Shown piece by piece: positions 1-5,917 of a stretch of DNA of 7,864 bases. The position numbers and the translations under genes were made by a program. Origin of the DNA: CAZIKB01 sp964539665 (GTDB taxonomy: Bacteria > Zhuqueibacterota > Zhuqueibacteria > Oceanimicrobiales > Oceanimicrobiaceae); NCBI GenBank assembly GCA_964539665.1, contig CAZIKB010000199.1:1-7864 (forward strand), in the 5' to 3' direction. The notes beneath the pieces are model-generated. The model did no database searches, was not told the DNA's origin, and was given only the letters and a program-made list of their open reading frames with translations. The first letter of the stretch is position 1, and the number at the start of each line of letters is the position of its first letter.

Positions 1-96
1 GCCGGATTGTCCGGCTTGCCTATATTAGCTTTGCTTGGCGCACTCATGATTCCTCTTTTCTTTAGTTTCTTTAACAAAAGGATTGAAAAGAATTAA
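1..96 (+). CDS. C-terminal end of an unidentified membrane protein (partial)
   Basis: The first reading frame is open from base 1 to a TAA stop at 94-96 and gives 31 residues. About 21 of them are hydrophobic (GLPILALLGALMIPLFFSFF), followed by a short basic tail, NKRIEKN. This looks like the last transmembrane helix and cytoplasmic tail of a multi-pass inner-membrane protein, for example a transporter. The family cannot be named from so little sequence. The start lies outside the window. The gene points the same way as the NTF2-like gene 121 bases downstream. No clear terminator separates them, so co-transcription is possible but not shown. Confidence 0.55.
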   Translation, partial: AGLSGLPILALLGALMIPLFFSFFNKRIEKN

Positions 97-217
97 TTTT
101 ATTGTAACTTAATCATTATAAATAAAGTAAATTGAAAATACAAGTTTAAATCAACTCTATGGCAATTATTCCTATAAAAACATATTAGTTAAATCATATA
201 ATTTCAGGAGGTTCAAG

Positions 218-688
218 ATGAAAAATCGAACAGTTTTGTTTTCCATACTCGTTTTAGTATTAAGTTTTTCGTTGTTTGCATTTTCTAAATATACAGCTAA
301 AAACGATAAAGTGAAAAATGAGGTGCAGGATTTAATCGAAGCAGCCTACATCAATGGGGCATTCAATGACCTGGATACAGAGAGCATGCGAGCTGGATTC
401 CACCCGGACTTTGCCATATTTTCAGCAAAAGGGGAAGAAATTAGTAGATATCCCATTAACACCTGGATTGAAGGTATCGAGAAAAGGAAAGCCAGCGCGG
501 ATTTCGATCCCGCAAAAAATAAATGGGACCATAATTTCCCATATATCGAAGTTACGGGTGGCGCTGCTGCTGCTAAAGTTGAATTGTACAAGGATTCAAA
601 GCATGTTTATACCGATTACCTGTCCCTGTTGAAATTTGACAGCGGTTGGAAGATTGTGGCGAAGGTTTATCATAAGCATGAAAATTAG
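218..688 (+). CDS. Exported NTF2-like protein of the putative lumazine-binding family
   Basis: This 156-residue protein starts at an ATG preceded by a strong Shine-Dalgarno sequence, AGGAGG at 206-211, with 6-base spacing. Residues 1-23 form a basic start plus a hydrophobic segment (FSILVLVLSFSLFAF), so it is probably exported to the periplasm or anchored in the membrane. Residues about 33-153 fit the small cone-shaped NTF2-like fold of the putative lumazine-binding (Lumazine_bd_2) type. Visible signs are a first helix ending in AAYINGAFN, then FHPDFAIFS, the strand VTGGAAAAKVEL and the ending DYLSLLKFDSGWKIVAKVYH. Family members are often annotated as lumazine-binding or SnoaL/DUF4440-like, but for most the ligand and any catalysis are unknown. 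The length is normal for one exported NTF2 domain. It is convergent with the SNF2 gene and has no evident functional link to it. Assignment to the fold is firm and the biological role is unknown. Confidence 0.85.
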   Translation: MKNRTVLFSILVLVLSFSLFAFSKYTAKNDKVKNEVQDLIEAAYINGAFNDLDTESMRAGFHPDFAIFSAKGEEISRYPINTWIEGIEKRKASADFDPAKNKWDHNFPYIEVTGGAAAAKVELYKDSKHVYTDYLSLLKFDSGWKIVAKVYHKHEN

Positions 689-885
689 GAAATAATACAT
701 TTAGTCTAAATAATCTGCCAGATGGATTCTTTTAATAGGTTGTTATTCTAAACACTAACAGGTTGTTGAGCTGGATCAGGTTTAATAGCACTTAACCTTT
801 GATTTCAAAAGACTTTAAGAGGGCACTGAAGTAACCAGAAAGCCTGAGTTCTTGCATCTCCGGCAAACCGTTGTTATGCTAAAAT

Positions 886-3486
886 TTATATGAGCTTAAA
901 TTGAATAAGATAATTTGCGAATTGCGGTCCATCAATCAGGTTCAGTTTTGGATTTTGAACAGAAAATCGTCTGCATTCTTCAGTAAACGAACCAGTCGTG
1001 ACTATGAAGCCTTTCTGTACGTTAGGTCTGCTCGCCATGACACCGAACAATTCTCGAGCAACTTTAACACCGACTGTTTCAGTCCGTTTACATTGAGCCA
1101 CTATTGTTTCATTAATTGTATCAGTTTTTCTAGAGCCGAATACATCTATTCCTCCATCGTGACTTTTCTTGGTAACTCGTGCGTTTGTGTATCCGAGCCT
1201 GATAAAAAAGTCTTTTGTTATGATCTCAAAGTCATCTGGGTTAAATCTTCTTAGTTCATCCATAGCGTCATGAATGGTTTTTATCCTCTTGGTTTTATCT
1301 TCAGTTTTCTTCTCTACGCCAAGAATCTCCAGCCATTCGTCAGTCGTAATAGTCTCATCAATCGCTTCCTCGGCCAATGAATCAATCACGTTTTCAATGA
1401 GTAGGCCTTTCTCCTTGAGCTTTCTTTTGATTCTCTCCTCAATTGTATTTCGGATCCAAAAGCTGTACACGTTTAAACATACTTCATCGGTCTCGACGAA
1501 TTCGCCCGTATCTGTCCTTTTGAGTTTCTTGACGCCTTTCTTTTTTCCAGTATCAGAGTGTCTGTGTGCCCGGTCTTCGGCTTGCCACATGACTGCAGGA
1601 TTCCACCAGTGATCAAAATGTATCACATAGGAAGCCTCGGCCAAGTTCATACCAACTCCTCCTGCTTTGACACTACACAGAAATACATGAATATCTTTTT
1701 GAGTTCTGAAGTCACGAATAGCTCTTTGTTTCTGTACAGTTGTCATTCCGCCCTTATACGTTACATGTTTGACCTTACTTTTCTCGAAAATTTTTTCAAG
1801 CCTCTCTATTCCATAATCAATGTAATAACAAAAGACCAAGACCTTCTCATCGTTAGCTGAAATTATGTCGATAAAATCTAAGAGTAAATCCGTTTTAGGG
1901 CTTGAATGCTTCTTGGGTGCAAAATTGCATACTTGTTTTAATTTTGTTAGCAAACTAAATATATGAACCCTTACTTGACCTGCGTTCTCTGACTTTACCG
2001 TCTCGGCAAGATGGCTTCTGCCGCCATTGAGAATGGCATCGTATTCAACTTGCTGGTCGGCATCCAAATCTAACCATATTTCCTGCCTGAGCTTCTTTGG
2101 TAGGTCCTTTAGTACATCCCTTTTTAGACGTCGCAAGAAATAAGGGGCCATGTGATTCATCAGTTCTGTATGACCATAGCTCTTTTTATGATCGAAGTGT
2201 TTTGGTTTTACAAAATCAAAAATGGAGATTACGTCATCAACTGTGTTCTCGATCGGGGTTCCTGTCAAAGCCCATCGATATTGAGTTTTTATCTTTCTTA
2301 TGCTTCTTGATATTCCCGAGTTTCTATTTTTGATTTTTTGGGCCTCATCGAGAACTACACAGTCAAACTTGTTTAACTTTTTTTCGGTTAAAAGACCGTT
2401 TTTAAAATCATTTCTGATTGTCTCATAGGTGGTAATGTAAATATGCGATGGATATTCCCAATCAAGTTTTCTCTGATTTTGGTTACCTCGAACGACTGTT
2501 ACACTTAGTTCTGGTTCCGGCGCCCAATTATAAAAATGACCATCCCATCCTTCGGATTTGCCTGTTATCGAGCTTAACCTTGCACTTCCAATAACTGCGA
2601 CTGGACACACAATCAATGCGTTTTGTACCTTAGCCTGTCTAAACAGAATCCTTAATGCGATTATGGTTTGAACTGTTTTACCCGTCCCCATTTCGTCTGC
2701 AAGCAAAGCTGCAGTGTGGTCTACCAGAAATTCAACGCCTTTTTGTTGATAACCGTATAGCGGCCTATAGAAATCGAATTGCTCTTTGAAATCAAAGGAC
2801 AGTGGCGGTAAGAGCAGTGGATATAGTAGATCCCAAACCGTGAGTTTTCTCACACTCGTGGAATACTTTCCCTTCTTAACTTTGTATGCTTTCCTTACGC
2901 CGTCAACTTCATCAGTGGCTGGCTTTTTTTCCTCAAAGAGATCTTGTTCAGTCTGCCGAGTGTCAAATACTTTTCCCTCAGGATTACGCTTTCCAATCGG
3001 ATGAAACAAATTCGCGGATACCTCGATCTGTACAACAGCCAGTATGTCAATCTCAAAAGTCTCAACGCAGTCGAAACCTGTATTCTCAAAAACTAAGAAA
3101 CTCTCAATTTCTATTCTATTAAGGGTATGTAAATCTATAATGTCAGGTACTTGGATAAGATGATTAATGGATGAATCGCCGTTTTGAGGTAATATTGGAG
3201 GAAATAAAAGTGAATCAATTTTCGGTTCAAACTCTGGACCTGAAAAAATAAGTTTGCCTCCTGTGGCTTCCTGCTTGTGAATTATTGATGATATCTGCCT
3301 GGCTTCTGGCATCCTCAAAGAAATGTTTTCGGATACTAGTGCTTTATTTAAGCGAAATCGGATGTTCAAAAAGTTTTTAGCTTCTTTTGTGTGAGGTAGT
3401 ATTAGCCAAGTTTGGAATTTAGCTATCTTCGGATAGTCTATTTCTGAAATTGAGGATGCAACTAACTTATGAATCCGTTTTATCAT
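886..3486 (-). CDS. SNF2-family helicase/translocase fused to a C-terminal Mrr-like nuclease
   Basis: This 866-residue protein joins a superfamily 2 SNF2 motor to a PD-(D/E)XK nuclease. Residues 1-235 match nothing I recognise. The motor follows: Q-motif region GYQQKGVEFL (245-254), Walker A DEMGTGKT (264-271), Walker B DEAQ (380-383), motif III LTGTP (407-411), motif IV LVFCYY (550-555), motif V SVKAGGVGMNL (605-615) and motif VI QAEDRAHR (635-642). A linker leads to the Mrr-type domain, about 748-866, with FFIRLGY, DGGID (777-781) and QCKR (798-801). The likely catalytic set is D781, Q798 and K800, all intact. Such enzymes are expected to move along double-stranded DNA in the cytoplasm and cut it. 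Similar fusions occur in defence systems; ZorD of Zorya is a comparable SNF2-plus-nuclease protein. The ATG overlaps the stop of the upstream gene as ATGA, and AGGTGA lies 9 bases before it, so translation is probably coupled. Domain calls are firm; a defence role is inferred. Confidence 0.9.
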   Translation of the reverse strand: MIKRIHKLVASSISEIDYPKIAKFQTWLILPHTKEAKNFLNIRFRLNKALVSENISLRMPEARQISSIIHKQEATGGKLIFSGPEFEPKIDSLLFPPILPQNGDSSINHLIQVPDIIDLHTLNRIEIESFLVFENTGFDCVETFEIDILAVVQIEVSANLFHPIGKRNPEGKVFDTRQTEQDLFEEKKPATDEVDGVRKAYKVKKGKYSTSVRKLTVWDLLYPLLLPPLSFDFKEQFDFYRPLYGYQQKGVEFLVDHTAALLADEMGTGKTVQTIIALRILFRQAKVQNALIVCPVAVIGSARLSSITGKSEGWDGHFYNWAPEPELSVTVVRGNQNQRKLDWEYPSHIYITTYETIRNDFKNGLLTEKKLNKFDCVVLDEAQKIKNRNSGISRSIRKIKTQYRWALTGTPIENTVDDVISIFDFVKPKHFDHKKSYGHTELMNHMAPYFLRRLKRDVLKDLPKKLRQEIWLDLDADQQVEYDAILNGGRSHLAETVKSENAGQVRVHIFSLLTKLKQVCNFAPKKHSSPKTDLLLDFIDIISANDEKVLVFCYYIDYGIERLEKIFEKSKVKHVTYKGGMTTVQKQRAIRDFRTQKDIHVFLCSVKAGGVGMNLAEASYVIHFDHWWNPAVMWQAEDRAHRHSDTGKKKGVKKLKRTDTGEFVETDEVCLNVYSFWIRNTIEERIKRKLKEKGLLIENVIDSLAEEAIDETITTDEWLEILGVEKKTEDKTKRIKTIHDAMDELRRFNPDDFEIITKDFFIRLGYTNARVTKKSHDGGIDVFGSRKTDTINETIVAQCKRTETVGVKVARELFGVMASRPNVQKGFIVTTGSFTEECRRFSVQNPKLNLIDGPQFANYLIQFKLI

Positions 3487-4025
3487 TGTTGTGATTCACC
3501 TAGTTTCTGAGCATGAACCTGTTCGCACGCCAGCTTCACTCTTTCGAATGGCTCAAGTAGATTGTACTTTGCAAAGACATCAGATAATATCTTTCTAATC
3601 TCGGGCAATTCATCGTTAATTTCTTTTGAGGCTTCGAGCAAAATCGGTTCATATTTACCACTTAACGAGTTTATTGAAACACTCTCGTTATTCTTACCGA
3701 AACTAATTTCATCTTCTTTGTAGATTCTCACAATCCTTATATCCTGTTTTAAGTTGGCACCTAAGAATAAGGGATCGCGAACCAATATTACTACTGGTTT
3801 TTCTTTAATTGTTCGCACAAGAGGTAGCGTTATTAGCTCGACAAAAATCTCCTCGCCAAGTATTTCTCCATACAAGGTTTTCTGGAACGAGGTTGGCCTG
3901 ATTGGGGCTGTAACTCGAAACTCTAAGGGTTTTGTTTGAGAGTCGGTGATTAAGATAGCACCTCGAGATGTAGTGTTGCCTTCGAAATTGACACCTGTCA
4001 AAAATCCGATTTTTAATTCACTCAT
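3483..4025 (-). CDS. Conserved-looking partner protein of the SNF2-Mrr enzyme, unknown function
   Basis: This 180-residue protein has no signal peptide or membrane segment and is likely cytoplasmic. I do not recognise a named domain. The N-terminal half (about 4-85) looks like an alpha/beta or beta-rich fold: GFLTGVNFEG, RGAILITD, then the distinctive stretch PLEFRVTAPIRPTSFQ (33-48), LYGEIL (51-56) and a hydrophobic strand KPVVILVRD (76-84). The C-terminal third (about 126-172) is predominantly helical and charged. From memory, unverified, small proteins with a PLEF..TAP.RP..Q..LYG pattern occur beside SNF2 helicases in Planctomycetes. The ATG has AGGAAG a few bases upstream (minus strand, 4030-4035). 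It is the first gene of the operon and overlaps the helicase gene by 4 bases. That tight coupling suggests a subunit, regulator or recognition factor of the nuclease. No catalytic motif is apparent. Confidence 0.75.
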   Translation of the reverse strand: MSELKIGFLTGVNFEGNTTSRGAILITDSQTKPLEFRVTAPIRPTSFQKTLYGEILGEEIFVELITLPLVRTIKEKPVVILVRDPLFLGANLKQDIRIVRIYKEDEISFGKNNESVSINSLSGKYEPILLEASKEINDELPEIRKILSDVFAKYNLLEPFERVKLACEQVHAQKLGESQQ

Positions 4026-4440
4026 TTTTACTTCCTACAATAGTTAAGAGTGTATTTAGTTGATTTGATTATTAGCTGCTTTAGATAACTATATATATAA
4101 CTGCAATCGATAAGATTTACGGTAATAACATTTTATTAACCATCAAAATAATGCCCCCAAAAGTGTCTATTATTAGGAACAAGTTTCCATTTCTGAACAC
4201 CGTTATTTCCCTAAATTACTAATCTATCGTCCAAGCCTTAACTTCATTATATTAAGAAATAAACTCGGAACACGTTTCTGTATTCAGCTGGTTGGAAATC
4301 TAAAGTTTATGAGTCAAATTCATCTCAGGCCCCGACACTTCCATATTATTTTATGAAATTAGATACAAATTATTTACATGCTTGTCAAGAAATTTTTTAA
4401 AACAAAAAGTTATTTGGTTTAAGTTTCACAATTATTAATA

Positions 4441-4473
4441 TTAACCACGAAGAGCGTAGAGGACGCCGAGGAT
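4441..4473. repeat. Short repeat of the ACCACGAAG type, three degenerate 9-base units
   Basis: After TTAAC the sequence runs CACGAAGAG, CGTAGAGGA, CGCCGAGGA: three 9-base units, each purine-rich at its end, in an otherwise AT-rich gap. The lead-in ATTAACCAC is shared with the palindromic repeat at 7110. Short intergenic repeats beginning ACCAC(A/G)(A/G)AG with 9-10-base periodicity are common in many environmental bacterial genomes. I see no matching inverted arm nearby, so this may be a half or decayed copy. Copy number in the genome cannot be judged from here. Confidence 0.4.
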
Positions 4474-4543
4474 ATAAGAGATAAAAACGTTTAACCTTTT
4501 CTACTAAATTTTAATCTGTTTGAATGGTAAATTCATCAATACT

Positions 4544-4657
4544 TCAGTCATTTCTCTCTATTTCAAGGATTTGTTGAACCGCTTTCTGAAACGCCGGGAA
4601 TTTGTTGATGACCACATCCCAAACAATTTCACAATTTATCCCAAAGTGAGAAAACAT
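4544..4657 (-). pseudogene. Decayed 3' end of a HepT/DUF86-type toxin gene
   Basis: On the minus strand, a frame ending in TGA at 4544-4546 encodes EIVWDVVINKFPAFQKAVQQ followed by ILEIERND. This closely fits the C-terminus of HepT-like (DUF86) proteins, the RNase or target-of-AMPylation half of HepT/MntA toxin-antitoxin pairs, which typically ends in a WD.V.N.LP.....V..IL helix. Just upstream the frame reads FSHFGIN where the family normally has an R...(I/L)HEYFG active-site segment. The arginine is absent and the H-x-Y geometry is broken, as if two codons were lost. Further upstream (above about 4660) the frame has no recognisable family sequence and no proper start. No nucleotidyltransferase (MntA) antitoxin is visible on either side. 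I read this as a relic, not a working toxin. The match was made by eye from the family pattern. Confidence 0.6.
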
Positions 4658-4957
4658 CTTTTTTTTGTACAAACAAACGTATTCATCATAAGACCGGATA
4701 ATTAAATTGAATAAAAGTGAAAGAAATTTACAATAAAATTATTTTGTGTATTTGACGGTAAATGCAGAATTTGCGTTTATAAATATTCAATTTAAGTAAT
4801 TGCATCTTCCATTTATATCGGACCCGAATGATTGAGTATTGTTTTTGAAAATCGGGATAAGAGTTATACCTGAACGTCAGCTTTAAGTTTATAAAAAAAA
4901 CATTGACCGCTTAAGAAAATCATATCAGTGCTATTATCCTCGGTAACGTTTAAACGC

Positions 4958-5830
4958 TTAAAAACTAATACCGACAGTCACACCGCTAACTTCAGGACTA
5001 ATGAGCGGAAACCAGTGGATAGAAGTAGAACCGTCCCCATCTTTGCAGGCAGTTTTATTCCTATTCTGCCGTAATTTATAAAAATTGCGCCCCACTGTGG
5101 TACCGATGACGTATCCCATCAACCCGCCGGCTATTACTTCTGAAAGCCAGTGAACATCTCCCCGTTCGTCAATCAGGACGCTAGCGGTTACATAGGAAAC
5201 ATATCCGTATGATAAAAATTTAAGCCAGGTTTTTTCGGGATAATAGGCAGTCAGCGCCGAGGCCATCGCCATGTTTGCCATGAGATGACCCGACGGCCAG
5301 CCATAATGCAGTCCTCCCCTGAGAAAACCGAACCTGAACTGCCTGCTTAATTTTTCCTTATTCTCATGATCGGGATCAGGCGGCCTCCGTCCGGTAACTG
5401 CCTTGAGTAAACCATTGGCGACTACTGCAACCCCCAGCGATTGCATAACAGCATAGGAAGCAATTTGGAGCTCTCGATTATTTTTTCTTCCAGCAAAATA
5501 CATGGTAGCCGGTACTGCCATTGGTGCAATGTAACCCAGCATTATTCCCGGAAAACCTATAGCTACACTGGTATTCTCATCCATTTTTGAAGTTGCTTTA
5601 AGCATTGAAGCATCATAATCATTTTTCACCAAAAAATAGGTCAGGCCAACCCCAGCAATGTGATACAGTGAATTCCATCCCGAGTAACTTTCAATAATAT
5701 TTTTGCCAAGACCGGTAATGGCATTTACGAAATTCGATTTTCGTTCTTTGCCACTGTTAAGTGCAAGTAACAGACTGGCAGGCAATAACATCAATAAAGT
5801 GATAATAAATATTTTCTTTGGGCAAGTCAT
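4958..5830 (-). CDS. PAP2-family membrane phosphatase
   Basis: This 290-residue protein belongs to the type 2 phosphatidic acid phosphatase (PAP2) superfamily. These enzymes remove phosphate from membrane lipids such as phosphatidate, undecaprenyl pyrophosphate or lipid A. Residues 7-24 are a signal peptide or first membrane helix. Further hydrophobic segments lie at about 54-68, 88-112, 124-142, 184-197, 204-220 and 232-248. The family motifs are K143...R149-P150 (in KAVTGRRPPD), PSGH at 179-182 and H227 (in VHWLSE). All three are present but motifs 1 and 3 are off-consensus. Motif 1 has one residue fewer between K and RP, and motif 3 has E231 instead of Asp and lacks the usual SR. The protein ends in VSGVTVGISF. 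The ATG at 5830 follows GGAGG with 9-base spacing. The gene lies 87 bases after the methyltransferase-like gene on the same strand, so the two are probably an operon. Substrate unknown. Confidence 0.88.
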   Translation of the reverse strand: MTCPKKIFIITLLMLLPASLLLALNSGKERKSNFVNAITGLGKNIIESYSGWNSLYHIAGVGLTYFLVKNDYDASMLKATSKMDENTSVAIGFPGIMLGYIAPMAVPATMYFAGRKNNRELQIASYAVMQSLGVAVVANGLLKAVTGRRPPDPDHENKEKLSRQFRFGFLRGGLHYGWPSGHLMANMAMASALTAYYPEKTWLKFLSYGYVSYVTASVLIDERGDVHWLSEVIAGGLMGYVIGTTVGRNFYKLRQNRNKTACKDGDGSTSIHWFPLISPEVSGVTVGISF

Positions 5831-5917
5831 AATATTTTTCCTCCAATACTTATCAATTTAATAAATAGTTTTATAAGAAAGCTAAATACCGATGTTTCTT
5901 CAGGTATGATTTCAATA

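Larger units (their letters stand above)
4026..4957. other. Gene-free 930-bp stretch with relics
   Basis: This AT-rich interval separates the SNF2 operon from the downstream end of the PAP2 gene. No intact gene is convincing. The side next to base 4025 must hold the promoter of the SNF2 operon. An A/T-alternating block at 4090-4100 could supply a -10 element, but no convincing -35 box is present. The middle holds a 9-base-periodic GC-richer repeat (4441-4473), with a HepT-like gene remnant after it (4544-4657). Two related sequences, GGAACAAGTTTC (from 4176) and GGAACACGTTTC (from 4267), lie 91 bases apart and have no known meaning. A 10-base perfect palindrome, CGTTTAAACG, sits at 4947-4956 just beyond the PAP2 stop. 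It is not followed at once by a T run on the minus strand, so it is not a clear terminator. Confidence 0.6.

Noticed and set aside
1..15. Perfect GCCGGA-TTG-TCCGGC inverted repeat at the window start
   Set aside because: It lies inside the coding end of the membrane protein (AGLSG) with no T run after it, so it is most simply coding sequence.
737..782. Repeated AGGTTGTT, AGGTTGTT, AGGTT in the convergent gap
   Set aside because: There are only two full copies of an 8-mer plus a 5-mer at unequal spacing (23 and 18 bases). This does not amount to a repeat array or a CRISPR.
778..798. Possible terminator hairpin AGGTT...AACCT between the convergent genes
   Set aside because: The stem has only five base pairs with an 11-base loop, and the T run is weak. 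It is not strong enough to call.
860..882. AACCGTTGTTATGCT, resembling part of an integron attC site
   Set aside because: No complementary second arm with the required core sites was found nearby, and no integrase or cassette array is visible.
901..3122. Several plus-strand open frames of 70-117 residues opposite the SNF2-Mrr gene
   Set aside because: They are antisense shadows of a gene with a complete set of helicase and nuclease motifs. None has a recognisable domain or a good ribosome-binding site.
4520..4705. Plus-strand 61-residue open frame in the large gap
   Set aside because: It lies opposite the HepT-like remnant, has no ribosome-binding site and shows no family features. The minus-strand reading explains this stretch better.
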